This document shows, piece by piece, positions 50,687-60,449 of a stretch of 64,000 nt of DNA. Location of the stretch: positions 805,501 through 869,500 of the forward strand of contig NZ_CP053538.1 of assembly GCF_013137895.1 (NCBI RefSeq), read 5' to 3'. Below the pieces are notes generated by a model. That model was not told the origin of the DNA. It saw only the letters and a program-made list of their open reading frames with translations, and ran no database searches. Made by a program: the position numbers and the translations under genes. The stretch is from Hymenobacter taeanensis (GTDB taxonomy: Bacteria > Bacteroidota > Bacteroidia > Cytophagales > Hymenobacteraceae). Numbering within the stretch: position 1 is the first letter of the stretch; every line of letters begins with the position of its first letter.

Positions 50687-52618
50687 ATGTGGCTTCGACT
50701 ACTAATTGTATTCCTGCTGGGCACTCAGCTGGCGCTAGGCCAGTCAGTAGGGCCTGAAGAACCGCCACACATCGTCCGCGACACGCTCCTGCTGAAAGAC
50801 CCCAAAGGCCCGCATATATCAGAGGCCTACCGCTACTACACGGAGCCCTTTACGCTTGCGCCCAACCCTGAACGCGCCGAGGCTCAGTGGCGCCTGGGCA
50901 AATTTCGGTCCGGGCCCTGGCACAAAACCCTAAACCTAGGGCTCCTGCATGAGCGGGTATGGATGCGCCTAACCGTGCGTAACACCGAGGACCAACGCCT
51001 GCGGTATCTGTGGAGCATTTTTAACTTCACGGATAGCGCCGCATTGTACTGCCGCCGCCAGGGAGAAGCCAGGTTTACTCAACTGGGAGCGGCTAGCTCT
51101 TGGGTGCCGGCGGTTGAGCGCGCTTTCCCGGCCCGCTCCCTGAGCTTGCCTTTTACACTGGCCCCCCACGAAACCGCCGATCTGCTGCTGCGCATTGACC
51201 TGCACGCTGGGGCATTGTACTTGCCCACCTACATTGAAACCGCTGAGCACTTTCTGGCCTGGGAAATGAACTTCCCGTTTGAGAGGCATTGGGTCTGGCT
51301 GCTGGGCTTTTACTTTAGTAGTGCCCTGTTTAACCTGGTGCTGTTCACCTTCCTGCGCGACCGAATTCACATTTGGTATGTGGCCTACGTGCTGTGCTTA
51401 TCTATTTTCCTGATGATGGAAGATGGCCTGGATGCCATGCTCCTGCCCACCGGCGCTTACCGGCTGATCTGGACGGTGGGGCAGTTCAATTTCACCATGC
51501 TGGCGGCGGCGGCTGGCATTCATATTATGCTGCTGTTTCTGCGGCTGCGGGCTAGGTGGCCGCGGCTGCACCGCACTGGGTACTGGCTCTCGGGCCTAGC
51601 CATGGGGTTTGTAGTGGTATATGCGGCGCTGTTCCCATGGGCCGTACGCCATAGCCTATCGTTTCTGCAGGTGCTTAATACCACCCGCGAGCTAGTGCTG
51701 CTTTCACTGTTTTTATACAGCTGGACGACGCTAGGCCTCGTGGCCCGCTCTAAGCCACGGCGCCAGCTGGCCGCTTACTATGCGCTTACCTACTTTTTCT
51801 TTTCGGTGGGCTTTGCCATTTTTTGGAGCAATCATGCGGGCCTGAGCAGCTTTAATCCCATTTATCCCAACCCCCTGGCCTGGGGTCTGTTTCTGGAGCT
51901 ATTGGTGCTGAGTGCGCTGCTTACGGGTCGTTTCCGGCATACGCTGCGCCAAAATGCCCGGCTGCGGGTGCGCCAGCTTCGGCAGCGCAATGCCTTGGGC
52001 GCGCGCCTGATTGAAGCCCAGGAAGAAGAGCGCACCCAGCTGGCGCGGGAGCTTCACGATGCCCTGGGACCTAACCTGGCCGCCCTGAATCTGGCCTGGC
52101 AAAGCCCGGCCATTAAGAAGGTGCTGGATAGCTCGTCGGAGGCGGCCGCTGCGGGCAAGCAAACCCAGCTGCTGCTGCGTCACCTCCGCGACCAGGTGCG
52201 CACCTACAGCCACGCCCTGCTGCCCGCGGAGCCCGGCCAGGAAAGCTTAACTGACTCGGTGGCGGCGCTGGGGGAATTGCTCAACCTGTATGGGAGCCCC
52301 CATGTGCACGTTCATTGCGACGATGGCCTGGAACAGCTACCGCCCGTGGTGCAGCAGGCCGCCTACCGCATTGCCGCCGAGCTACTGAACAACGCCGTGC
52401 GCCACGCCCGCGCTACTGAGGTAACCGTGCGTTTGCAGCGCCAGCCTGCCACCCTTGAAATAGTGGTAGAAGACAACGGCCGGGGGTTTACCCCCCACAC
52501 GCCGGGCTCCGGTATTGGCCTGCGTGGCGTGCGGGCCCGCGCCGATTACCTCCACGGTAAAATGTTCATCAACAGCTCAGACCACGGCAGCCAGATTACG
52601 GTAGTATTGCCCTGCTAA
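50687..52618 (+). CDS. 7TMR-DISM sensor histidine kinase (HisKA_3), orphan
   Basis: 643 residues. Signal peptide (~1-20), an extracellular 7TMR-DISMED2 domain (~35-185) with the typical RYLWSIFNFTDSAALYCRR strands, then seven transmembrane helices (~200-410) and a coil. The HisKA_3 dimerisation helix ERTQLARELHDALGPNLAALNL has the phospho-His at about residue 457. The HATPase domain has AAELLNNAVRHARATEV, EDNGRGF and GSGIGLRGVRARADYLHG. Such NarX/DesK-type kinases normally pair with a LuxR-type regulator, but none is adjacent. Its stop codon overlaps the stop of the convergent MFS gene by two bases. Confidence 0.92.
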   Translation: MWLRLLIVFLLGTQLALGQSVGPEEPPHIVRDTLLLKDPKGPHISEAYRYYTEPFTLAPNPERAEAQWRLGKFRSGPWHKTLNLGLLHERVWMRLTVRNTEDQRLRYLWSIFNFTDSAALYCRRQGEARFTQLGAASSWVPAVERAFPARSLSLPFTLAPHETADLLLRIDLHAGALYLPTYIETAEHFLAWEMNFPFERHWVWLLGFYFSSALFNLVLFTFLRDRIHIWYVAYVLCLSIFLMMEDGLDAMLLPTGAYRLIWTVGQFNFTMLAAAAGIHIMLLFLRLRARWPRLHRTGYWLSGLAMGFVVVYAALFPWAVRHSLSFLQVLNTTRELVLLSLFLYSWTTLGLVARSKPRRQLAAYYALTYFFFSVGFAIFWSNHAGLSSFNPIYPNPLAWGLFLELLVLSALLTGRFRHTLRQNARLRVRQLRQRNALGARLIEAQEEERTQLARELHDALGPNLAALNLAWQSPAIKKVLDSSSEAAAAGKQTQLLLRHLRDQVRTYSHALLPAEPGQESLTDSVAALGELLNLYGSPHVHVHCDDGLEQLPPVVQQAAYRIAAELLNNAVRHARATEVTVRLQRQPATLEIVVEDNGRGFTPHTPGSGIGLRGVRARADYLHGKMFINSSDHGSQITVVLPC

Positions 52619-53901
52619 GGGGCAGAAACAACAGGCAGCACTTGCTGTTGCCTTCGCCCTAACAACCAACACAGGCCAAGCACCACCAGGCCACACCCCA
52701 AACCCAAGGTGGGGGCGCTGGCCACTTGCAGCACCCAGCCTGTAATATACGAGCCACATACTCCGCTTAAATTCACTAACGCCATGTAGGTCGTGAATTG
52801 AGAGCCCTCAATCTGGGGGCGACACAGCGTCATAAGCAAGGGCAGCGCCGCCACACTCAGGCTAGGGTCGGCGAGGTTCCAGACCAGCAGGCCCAGGGTA
52901 GCCAAGGCCTCTCGGTGCCACCAGAAACTCAGACTGCAGAACAGGAGCAGAAAGGTACCCAGCGCCCCCAGCACCCAGCGCTGCAGCCGGGCCGGGCCAA
53001 TGCGGTCGGCTACCATGCCGCCGGCCCCAATCAGAACCAGAGAACTGAGGCTACCCCACCCACCCTGCAGCATAGAGAGCTTGCTGTCTGACCAGTGCAG
53101 CTCCCGAATGAGGTGAAAGGAATACGCCCATCCAAATACGCTAAAGCACAGATAGGCCAGGGCAATGCCCCCGAAAAGCCGCAGTGAGCGAGGCTCGCTA
53201 ATGGCCCGAAACAGCTCCTTAAACAGCCATTGTACGGATGGATTATCAGCATTCTGCGCTAGGGCTACGCGGCGCTGGCTGCGGCTGGGCAGGAGCTGAT
53301 CCGTCGAGTCAAGACGAATGAAAAAGGTAACAATGGTAAATACCAGCAAGGCCGCCGACTGTGCCAACGCAGCCCAAAAAAATCCATAGCGGTGCAGCAG
53401 CCACGAGAGTCCCGCTGCCCCGGCGGAAATTCCTAACAGGAAGCCCCCGCGCATGCAGGCATTCACGCGTCCTCGCTCGGCTTCCGGCACTACGGATATT
53501 GCAATGGCATCAACGCTGGCATCCTGAATAGAAGCAAAGATGCTGTGCACCACAAAAGCCGTGGTAAGCAGAGAAAGCTGCGCCACGGGCTCCCGCACCA
53601 GCAGCAGCAGCAGCGAGGCCAACACCGCTACCAATTGCGTAAGCACCACCCACTGCTTGCGGTGACCAATAACGGAGTACTGATACTTATCAATCAGCGG
53701 CCCCCACACGAACTGCACCGTCCAGGGCAGGCCTACCATGGCGGTGAAGGTAGCTACCGCCTGCACCGGCAGATGCTGGGCGTTGAGGTAGTTAACCATA
53801 GCCGTAAGACCAAACCCCGCCGGAATGCCCTGCATTCCATATAAATAAAAGAACGTACCGTAGCGTAGCCCCGCGCTTTCCCGCAATACCAGACTCTTCA
53901 C
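52615..53901 (-). CDS. MFS transporter, AmpG-like
   Basis: 428 residues, twelve predicted helices. FFYLYGMQGIPAGFGLTAMVNYLNAQ in helix 1, GLPWTVQFVWGPLIDKY and the ASIQDASVDAIAISVVPEAERGRVNACMRGG segment match the AmpG/PAT subgroup, which imports muropeptides or other large solutes; specificity is not certain. Starts with GTG 53901. Convergent with the histidine kinase gene with overlapping stop codons (52615-52618), so no room for a terminator in between. Confidence 0.85.
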   Translation of the reverse strand: MKSLVLRESAGLRYGTFFYLYGMQGIPAGFGLTAMVNYLNAQHLPVQAVATFTAMVGLPWTVQFVWGPLIDKYQYSVIGHRKQWVVLTQLVAVLASLLLLLVREPVAQLSLLTTAFVVHSIFASIQDASVDAIAISVVPEAERGRVNACMRGGFLLGISAGAAGLSWLLHRYGFFWAALAQSAALLVFTIVTFFIRLDSTDQLLPSRSQRRVALAQNADNPSVQWLFKELFRAISEPRSLRLFGGIALAYLCFSVFGWAYSFHLIRELHWSDSKLSMLQGGWGSLSSLVLIGAGGMVADRIGPARLQRWVLGALGTFLLLFCSLSFWWHREALATLGLLVWNLADPSLSVAALPLLMTLCRPQIEGSQFTTYMALVNLSGVCGSYITGWVLQVASAPTLGLGCGLVVLGLCWLLGRRQQQVLPVVSAP

Positions 53902-53954
53902 ATTATACGTGCGCTAGTTAAGGTGCCAATATAAGGCACCGCAGGTCATCTCGG

Positions 53955-56105
53955 CTACTTACTGCCAGTCGGTTCGCTGCTGAGGGTTTCTTCCGTCACC
54001 TTACGAATATCAGTGCTGACCTTCTGAATGAAATCAAGCTGCTCTACTAGCTGCGGATCAACGGTGGCCTCGGTGGTCAGGCCAGTGCTATCGGGCACGT
54101 TAGGTAGCTCGGGCTCTTGGGGGTTAAGCGCCCGCAAGCTCCGGTACAACGACTGCTGAGCCTGACGAACGGGCTTGAGCAGGCTGGGCACCTGCGGCGG
54201 CCGACGACTGCCCGTGAGCATTGCCGAGGTAATGGAGGCCACATTGGAGGACAGGATGTGGTTGAGCACCACAAACTCGTGCACTTCATTGGGGCGGTGC
54301 TGCTTAGCGCGGGGCTCCGACATCATGCGCTGAAAAGCGGCCGCCAGGTTAGCTGAGCTTACATACACCTCCTTGCGGGCCAGCTTGTAATCTACCACCG
54401 CCACAGCTGACCCGTTTAGGGTTTCAAACAGGGTTTGGAGGTAGCGCAGATTGGCGTGCAACACCTGTTTCATGTAGTCCTGCAACTGGTCAGACTCCCA
54501 CCGCGGAAACAGCAGATACGCGGCGCCAAAGGCCAGCACACAACCCGTAATGGTATCAATCACGCGTTCTTCTACCACCTGCAGATAATGGAGCCCCAGG
54601 AAGCTGAACAGGATAAGCACGAAGGGCGTCATGAAGGTAACAGCCACCACGTAGTTGCTGCGCGTGAAGCTGAAAGAGGCAAGCATAAACAGACCTAGCA
54701 GCACCACTAGGGTAGCTTTATCCTGCACCAGCCAGAGTACCACGCCGCCTACTACGCCGCCCACCAACGTACCCAGCACCCGCTGCACGTTGCGCTGCTT
54801 AGTGAGGCTGAACGCGGGCTTGAGCATGTAGGTAATGGTCATCAGAATCCAGTAGCTATGGTGGCCGGGCAGCAGCAATTTGGCCACCAGAAAACCCACC
54901 AGGCAGGCCAGCATCATGCGTACCGCGTGCCGGAACACGCCGGAGTTCAGGGTTAGATGGTCGCGCAGTTGCTCTAGCCCAAAGCTTTGGTGGCCTACAA
55001 ACCGGCCAAACTCCAGCTCGTTGCCACCGAGTGTGGGGGCGCTGGCATTGAAGTAGGCCTGAATATCCTGCAGGCGCTGGTTGAGGTTGCGCAGGTTTAC
55101 CAGAATCTTTTTCAGCACCAGCGTACTCCCGGGCTGACTGGGGTCATCGAGGGCATCGATGCGGGCTTTGAGCTGCTCTAGGCCACTGGTGAGGTTAGCG
55201 CGCGACCGGAAACCGTGGTTGGCCTGAATGGCAAATCCTATGTTCTCCAGCTCAGCGGCCATCAGGTCGGCCACATCGGCCACTGCTTCTAACACCCCAG
55301 AGGAGCCAAACTGCGTCCGGATGGCGGCATAGTCGTAGTACGTGACCGTAATATGCTCGTAGAGGTCAATTACATCTACGAAGGTGAGCACCAGCCGCCG
55401 CCCATTGCCCGTTGACTCCTTAATCATTTGGCGGGTTTTGAATAGCAGCTCGCGCACGGCATCCTGCTTTTCGTTCACGGTTACCTGCTGAGCCACCAGC
55501 CGGCGGTAGTCTTCTTCCAGGCTGGTGCGGGTGCGGTAAAAATCGGCCTTGAGCCGCAGGAAATCAGCAATTGACCTAATGCACTCCCCCAAGGCCTGCT
55601 GGGCCGGCCGGTAGGGCCTAATTTGGTAGGTCAGCAGGCTAATGGCCATGTACCAGAGGCCCCCAGCCGCAACCAGTCCCGCATACTGCAGCAGCTGTAA
55701 AAACGACAGGTGCCGGTCCATCATCAGAATGAGTAATAGCAAGCCGGCTGTCCCCACAGAGGCAGCGCGGTTGCCGTACGCCAGAAACAGCGTAAACACA
55801 AAGCTGAGCACCACCACCTCCAGGCCCAGCAGCCACAGGTAAGGCTGCGCCAGGCCCGTGAGCAGGGCCACCAGCGGCAGCAGTACCAGGCCTGCCAGCA
55901 TGCCATTGCGCTTGTGCACCACCGGCCCCGGCGAGTCAGTAATGCTAATACACAAAGCCCCCAACGATACGGTCAGGCCGGCATCAAGGTGGCCTAGCAA
56001 GCCCAGCGCCACCCCCGGAATCAGAATGGAAAGCGTGGTGCGCAGGCCATCAGAAAAGTCCTGGCTGGAGAAGAAGTACTGAAAATTGCGGGTATGATCA
56101 TTCAT
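53955..56105 (-). CDS. FUSC-family (YccS/YhfK-like) membrane protein
   Basis: 716 residues. Two sets of about five to six transmembrane helices (~20-155 and ~390-520), each followed by a large cytoplasmic helical domain (~160-385 and ~525-716). This is the layout of the fusaric-acid-resistance/aromatic-acid exporter superfamily (YccS, AaeB). ITDSPGPVVHKRNGMLAG in the first block and RMMLACLVGFLVAKLLLPGHHSYWILMTITYMLKPAFSLTKQR in the second are characteristic. Likely efflux of aromatic or weak-acid compounds. Stand-alone. Confidence 0.88.
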   Translation of the reverse strand: MNDHTRNFQYFFSSQDFSDGLRTTLSILIPGVALGLLGHLDAGLTVSLGALCISITDSPGPVVHKRNGMLAGLVLLPLVALLTGLAQPYLWLLGLEVVVLSFVFTLFLAYGNRAASVGTAGLLLLILMMDRHLSFLQLLQYAGLVAAGGLWYMAISLLTYQIRPYRPAQQALGECIRSIADFLRLKADFYRTRTSLEEDYRRLVAQQVTVNEKQDAVRELLFKTRQMIKESTGNGRRLVLTFVDVIDLYEHITVTYYDYAAIRTQFGSSGVLEAVADVADLMAAELENIGFAIQANHGFRSRANLTSGLEQLKARIDALDDPSQPGSTLVLKKILVNLRNLNQRLQDIQAYFNASAPTLGGNELEFGRFVGHQSFGLEQLRDHLTLNSGVFRHAVRMMLACLVGFLVAKLLLPGHHSYWILMTITYMLKPAFSLTKQRNVQRVLGTLVGGVVGGVVLWLVQDKATLVVLLGLFMLASFSFTRSNYVVAVTFMTPFVLILFSFLGLHYLQVVEERVIDTITGCVLAFGAAYLLFPRWESDQLQDYMKQVLHANLRYLQTLFETLNGSAVAVVDYKLARKEVYVSSANLAAAFQRMMSEPRAKQHRPNEVHEFVVLNHILSSNVASITSAMLTGSRRPPQVPSLLKPVRQAQQSLYRSLRALNPQEPELPNVPDSTGLTTEATVDPQLVEQLDFIQKVSTDIRKVTEETLSSEPTGSK

Positions 56106-56194
56106 TGCAGCAGGCTGCGGGGCAGGTTCGTGGCGGCTATACGGATGTACGCGCCCTACGGACGGGTTCTGACGCTTGGGCCAAGCTACCAGAA

Positions 56195-56229
56195 AAAAGC
56201 CGAGCCTACGTTGCGCAGACCCGGCTTTT
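56195..56229 (-). terminator. Intrinsic terminator after the cyanophycinase gene
   Basis: Read on minus, AAAAGCCG pairs with CGGCTTTT (56195-56202 / 56222-56229) and two more T follow. It ends the transcript of the gene at 56261. Confidence 0.7.
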
Positions 56230-56260
56230 GTTTTGTGGTAAGTCTCGGCTAGGTCACCTC

Positions 56261-57154
56261 TCAGGTGTGCATTTGCTCCAGTATGGGCAGCGTATATCGC
56301 TCACCCCGGGCCAGCATGTGCACGCGCAAGTCGCGCATGGTGAAGGGAGTGCCAGGGGCTATTTCATGAATGTTGGTAGAGGAGCACTGCATGCCGTCTA
56401 CTATAATCACGATACCATCCCCAATTACTTCCAGCTCGCAGCCTTTGGTAATAACTACGCCGGTATTTTCCTCCAGCCCCAGCCCAATGCAGGCGGGGTT
56501 GGTGGCAATAATCTGGGCCATGCGCACAATGCGGCCCCGGGCTACAAAGTGCGTATCAATGGCCACGTTGTGCAGAAACTCTAGGCCAGTGGTAATATGA
56601 ATTTCATCCTTGAGCATGCCGGCATCATTGCGGCCCTGGTAGATCATGGGCGTACTCATGGCCGTGGCTCCCGCGCTGGTGCCCGCAATCAGAAACTGGT
56701 CATGGGTGTAGCGCTGCTTAATAACCTGCTGCAGCAGAGTGCCGCCCAGCAACGCGGTCAGCCGCAGCTGGTCGCCACCCGTAAACATTACGCCCCGGGC
56801 CTTCTGCAGCACCTTCACCAGTTCTTCGTCATTAGCCTGCTGCCGGGTCTGAATGTTGAGCACCTCTACCCGGCTGGCCCCTAGCTTCCGGAATATTTCC
56901 ACGTATTCCTCGCCTGCCTGCTCCGCATCCTCTGAGGCCGTTGGTATCACCACAATGGGGCCTTTACCATCCAGCTCATCTACTACGCGTTGCAGAATAA
57001 GCGCTGGCGCTATATCTGGTATTTCACTGGTTTCACTTTCGGGGAGCTGCTCTTTACGCTCATGGCCCCCAATAGGAATTAATATTCCCTGGGGGTGTGG
57101 GCAGCTCGCTTGCCCGCCTGCCTTGGCAACGGATTTTTTAGAGGATGCTGGCAT
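56261..57154 (-). CDS. cphB: Cyanophycinase
   Basis: 297 residues from ATG 57154; an in-frame extension to 57196 lacks a plausible N-terminus. S51-type fold: ILIPIGGHERK, GPIVVIPTASE, VMFTGGDQLRLTALLGGT, then the nucleophile motif AGTSAGATAMS with the catalytic Ser, GLEFLHNVAIDTHFVARGRIVRM, GLGLEENTGVVI. Hydrolyses cyanophycin (multi-L-arginyl-poly-L-aspartate) to beta-Asp-Arg dipeptides in the cytoplasm. No cyanophycin synthetase is in the window, so it may serve polymer stores encoded elsewhere or another beta-linked dipeptide. Confidence 0.9.
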   Translation of the reverse strand: MPASSKKSVAKAGGQASCPHPQGILIPIGGHERKEQLPESETSEIPDIAPALILQRVVDELDGKGPIVVIPTASEDAEQAGEEYVEIFRKLGASRVEVLNIQTRQQANDEELVKVLQKARGVMFTGGDQLRLTALLGGTLLQQVIKQRYTHDQFLIAGTSAGATAMSTPMIYQGRNDAGMLKDEIHITTGLEFLHNVAIDTHFVARGRIVRMAQIIATNPACIGLGLEENTGVVITKGCELEVIGDGIVIIVDGMQCSSTNIHEIAPGTPFTMRDLRVHMLARGERYTLPILEQMHT

Positions 57155-57216
57155 ACAACAATGTAGTACAACAACTAACCTGGCCTGGCCGACCACGGCG
57201 TGACGGTAAGCGCTGA

Positions 57217-58779
57217 TTATTCTTTTACAGGTGCCAAGTTGGAATTGGCCGGGCCATTTAGCAGCTCACCAAATGGGGTAAAGCGCGAGCCGTGGCACGG
57301 GCAGTCCCAGCTTTTTTCGAGGCCATTCCAGTGCACCACGCACCCCAGGTGGGGGCAGATAGCAGAGCACTCGTGAGTTTGGCCGGCGGCATCACGGTAC
57401 ACAGCCACCTTCGAGATGCCCCGCCGCAATACCGCCCCCGTACCGGGCTCTATCTCTGCTTCCTTGCTCACGTCGCCGCCCGTGAGCAGATCGGTGTACT
57501 CCGCAACTACATTGAGGTTTTCGCGCACAAACTCCTTCACTGACTCCGGGCGAACGGTCACGCGGCCGGGGTCGTAGAGGCTGGTCCAGGGGTTGGGGCG
57601 GTTTTGGATCAGGTCGGTGACTATCTGGGCGCCCAGCGTGCTGTGGGTCATCCCGTGGCCTGAGTCGCCGGTGATAATATACATATTCTCGGCATCGAGG
57701 GGGTTGCGGCCCGCATAGCCCAAGCTATCTACAGGCTCCATCACCTGCCCCGACCACCGGTACTCAATGCTCTGCACCGCCGGGAAGTGCTCACGCGTCC
57801 ACTCCTCCAGGCAGCGCAGCCGCTCCTCGGGGTTGTCCTCCTGGCCGGTTTTATGATCCTCGCCGCCCACCAACAGCAGGTCATAGTCAGCCGCTGAATC
57901 TGTGATTTCCTGCAGCCGGATGTAGTGGTAGGGGTCGGCGGTATCCCAGTACAGGGCTTTAGTTACTGAGCCCTTAGGCACGCGGGCCGCCAGCGCATAT
58001 GTGCGGTAAGGGCTCTGTTTGGTATGCATCACCACCCGGTCGTTGAAGGGGGTGTTGGTGGCTACTACCACGGCCCGGGCCTGCACATCCACCTCATCAG
58101 AAACGACGGCGCGAGCTTTGGGGCCACCCTGCACATCCGTTACGTGGGTGTGGGTATAAATCTGGCCACCCTGCCGCACAATGGCTTGGGTGAGCCCTTC
58201 CAGATACTTCAGAATATGAAACTGTCCCTGGCTCGGAAACTTCAGGCACTCGCCGGTATGAAACCCTTTTACGCGGGCATCCTTGAGGCGCTCAACGCCG
58301 CTCAAGCCTGCCCGATGAGCAGCCGCTAGCTCGTCGTCCAGTTCTTTAGGGTCGCCATCTTTGGGCAAAAACAGGTAGCCATCGAGGCGGGTAAAGTCGC
58401 AGTCGATGTTTTCCCGCTGCACAATCTCCTCAATGCGCGTAATGGCCATACCGTGGCTCTCGGCCGCCAGGCGGGCACCGGTCTCCCCAAACAGCTGCTC
58501 CAGGGTGCTGTACCGGTCATCGAGGGCATTGGAGAGGTGGGCGGTGGTGCGCCCGCTTTCGCCGCTAGCCAGGTCCCCATCTTCCAGCACTACCACTTTG
58601 AGCCCCTCCCTACCCAGCAAGTACGCGGTAGTAAGGCCCGCAATGCCGCCCCCTACTACCACCACATCAGTAGAAGTAGACTTTTTCAGGGGCTTAAAGG
58701 CAGTTAGCGGGCCAGCAGTACCAAACCACGAGGTAGTAGTAGCGCCAGAAGTACGGGCAGGGTTAGGGGTAGAGGCCAT
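57217..58779 (-). CDS. FAD-dependent oxidoreductase with C-terminal Rieske [2Fe-2S] domain
   Basis: 520 residues. DAO-type FAD domain: VVVVGGGIAGLTTAYLLGREGLKVVVLEDG (dinucleotide-binding GxGxxG, ~39-68), SGRTTAHLSNALDD, and GDSGHGMTHSTLGAQIV near residue 380. A linker (~400-445) leads to the Rieske domain with CPHLGC (~472-477) and CPCHGSRF (~489-496), supplying the two Cys and two His cluster ligands. Predicted soluble electron-transfer dehydrogenase/oxidase acting on an amine or amino-acid-like substrate; substrate not assignable. Sits between cyanophycinase and a small lipoprotein gene on the same strand. Confidence 0.9.
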   Translation of the reverse strand: MASTPNPARTSGATTTSWFGTAGPLTAFKPLKKSTSTDVVVVGGGIAGLTTAYLLGREGLKVVVLEDGDLASGESGRTTAHLSNALDDRYSTLEQLFGETGARLAAESHGMAITRIEEIVQRENIDCDFTRLDGYLFLPKDGDPKELDDELAAAHRAGLSGVERLKDARVKGFHTGECLKFPSQGQFHILKYLEGLTQAIVRQGGQIYTHTHVTDVQGGPKARAVVSDEVDVQARAVVVATNTPFNDRVVMHTKQSPYRTYALAARVPKGSVTKALYWDTADPYHYIRLQEITDSAADYDLLLVGGEDHKTGQEDNPEERLRCLEEWTREHFPAVQSIEYRWSGQVMEPVDSLGYAGRNPLDAENMYIITGDSGHGMTHSTLGAQIVTDLIQNRPNPWTSLYDPGRVTVRPESVKEFVRENLNVVAEYTDLLTGGDVSKEAEIEPGTGAVLRRGISKVAVYRDAAGQTHECSAICPHLGCVVHWNGLEKSWDCPCHGSRFTPFGELLNGPANSNLAPVKE

Positions 58780-58816
58780 AGCAGCAGATCGAAAAAGATG
58801 AGCTTCTCTCTACGCC

Positions 58817-58864
58817 AGGCTTTCGGGGCGGGTTAAGGTTGAGCTTACCCCGCCCCGAAAGCCT
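58817..58864. terminator. Strong hairpin immediately after the small lipoprotein gene
   Basis: 21-base arms 58817-58837 and 58844-58864 are complementary with one mismatch, a GC-rich stem touching the stop codon at 58864-58866. No T-tract follows in either direction, so it may be an mRNA-stabilising end rather than a classical terminator. Confidence 0.55.
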
Positions 58865-59217
58865 TACGGCTGCTTAAAGCCTATTTGCTTTACGGTGGCT
58901 ACCTCCGTGGCCTCTACTTTAGCTTCTAATACCTTCCCCGTAGGGCAAGCGCAAGCCCGGCACGTAACCTGCGAAGCACTGTTGCTGATTTTGATACCGT
59001 ACAGCTTCACGCCTTTCTGCTCAACGTATTGCTGCACGGCTTGCTGAAAGCCCTCATCGGTGGTGGTGTTGGGCGCGGTAGTAGCCCACGGGTCGGCGCA
59101 GTTGGTTTGGGCGTAGCGTACGGTGACGGGGTTGGCTGGGCCTGGCTCCGTTTCTTCCTTATCACAGGCCGAGGCTCCGGCCACCAGTATGAGTAGCAAT
59201 GCAATCTGATTCCGCAT
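58864..59217 (-). CDS. Small cysteine-containing lipoprotein, function unknown
   Basis: 117 residues. Signal peptide with lipobox (A)GASAC, lipidated Cys18. The mature protein has a VRYAQTNCADPW segment and a CRACACPTG cluster (four Cys in all after the lipid Cys), plus KLYGIKISNSASQVTC. Spacing suggests disulfides or a small metal site in the periplasm. I recognise no family, although similar 100-120-residue lipoproteins occur in this group. Own transcript likely, with a hairpin at its end. Confidence 0.8.
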   Translation of the reverse strand: MRNQIALLLILVAGASACDKEETEPGPANPVTVRYAQTNCADPWATTAPNTTTDEGFQQAVQQYVEQKGVKLYGIKISNSASQVTCRACACPTGKVLEAKVEATEVATVKQIGFKQP

Positions 59218-59337
59218 AGTATAGATTAAGAGGGTAGCTGGGGTGGTTCTACTCAGGAGAGCCTGCTCACCCCAGTGAGGTTGCAGGTTGCCGGCAGAAA
59301 GACCTCCCCAGCTTCCTGGTGGCCTAGCGCCAACAAG

Positions 59338-59387
59338 CCAGTGCCGCCCACCCTGTCAGCGGTTGCTACTAGGGCGGGCGGCACTGG
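59338..59387. terminator. GC-rich hairpin downstream of the bestrophin-like gene
   Basis: Arms 59338-59354 and 59371-59387 (CCAGTGCCGCCC / GGGCGGCACTGG core) pair with one mismatch. No T-tract. It follows the stop of the minus-strand gene at 59424 by about 37 bases. Confidence 0.5.
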
Positions 59388-59423
59388 CCGGATAAGAAAG
59401 TAGGGGTTGGCGGGCGCTATACG

Positions 59424-60449
59424 CTAGTACAGAATATCATCTACGGGCTCCAGTTTCGGAGGCACCTCGGTTTCGCCCAGCATCTGGCGCAGGTCAATTT
59501 CAATGGTGCGGCAGATGGCCGTCATGGGCACATCGTTCATTTCGTTTTCAAAGGGGTTCTCGCTGGTGTGGCCTACCACCTCAATGGTATTAAACACCCA
59601 CGACACCAGCACGGAAAACGGCACGGTCAGCCAGATATGGTCGGGGCCCATTTTGGCAAATTCGCCAATGAGGCCTAGCGGCAGCAGGGCCACAAAAATC
59701 CAGATGAAGACGTAGCTGAAGAAGGCATATTGGCGCGGGAAAGGCGTATTTTTGATTCGCTCGCACCCGCCCTGCAGGTCATACAGAATTTCTAGAGTAC
59801 GAATCATTTGCACGTGCTGGAAGTCATTGAGCAGACCACGCTCCTCCCGGAGCACTCGCAAATCGGCGGCCTGCTGCCGGATCAGGTGAGCCGGGGGGTT
59901 GCCCATCTGCCGCAGCCTCTCTGATTCTTCCTCATCCAGGAAAGGGGCCACAGCGGCATCCCACTGCTCGGGCTGGCGCCGCAGGTTCAGGCGCAACGCG
60001 TTGCACCACGCAATCTGGCGGTACACCATGCGCTTGTGCCGCACCGAAAGCTCCTGGGCCGAGGCCGCGGGGGCATCTACGTTGGGCGCATCAACCACGG
60101 AAGTCACAAACTCCAAAGCCTCCACCGCAAACGTGCGGCTGCTGTTCACGATACCGCCCCAAAGCTTACGGCCTTCCCAGAAACGCTCATAGGAGCCGTT
60201 ATTTTTGAAACCGATGTAAAAGGCCACGGCCGTACCCAATAGCGCAACCGGTTGCCACGGAATGGATACCGAGTGCAGGTTTAGGGGGCCATATACAAAA
60301 CATACAAACACGGAGTAGGCGGTAAAAACCAAGAGGCTTTTCCAGGCATACTTCCAGATTACGCGCAAGCGCAGATTACTACGTACGTACACGGAGGGGG
60401 TGTTAAGGAGCAGATGAAAGAAGGCTCCCAGTAACCCGGAGCATTGCAA
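59424..60449 (-). CDS. Bestrophin-family (UPF0187) ion channel
   Basis: Up to 341 residues. Characteristic bacterial bestrophin pattern: RLRVIWKYAWKSLLVFTAYSVFVC, LLGTAVAFYIGFKNNGSYERFWEGRKLWGGIVNSSRTF (residues ~75-112), then QIAWCNALRLNLRR and the C-terminal ENPFENEMNDVPMTAICRTIEIDLRQML. Forms pentameric anion or cation channels in the membrane. The frame opens at TTG 60449 with an untypical first 15 residues; the true start may be a few codons later, near LLLNTPSVYVRS. Stand-alone gene. Confidence 0.88.
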   Translation of the reverse strand: MQCSGLLGAFFHLLLNTPSVYVRSNLRLRVIWKYAWKSLLVFTAYSVFVCFVYGPLNLHSVSIPWQPVALLGTAVAFYIGFKNNGSYERFWEGRKLWGGIVNSSRTFAVEALEFVTSVVDAPNVDAPAASAQELSVRHKRMVYRQIAWCNALRLNLRRQPEQWDAAVAPFLDEEESERLRQMGNPPAHLIRQQAADLRVLREERGLLNDFQHVQMIRTLEILYDLQGGCERIKNTPFPRQYAFFSYVFIWIFVALLPLGLIGEFAKMGPDHIWLTVPFSVLVSWVFNTIEVVGHTSENPFENEMNDVPMTAICRTIEIDLRQMLGETEVPPKLEPVDDILY

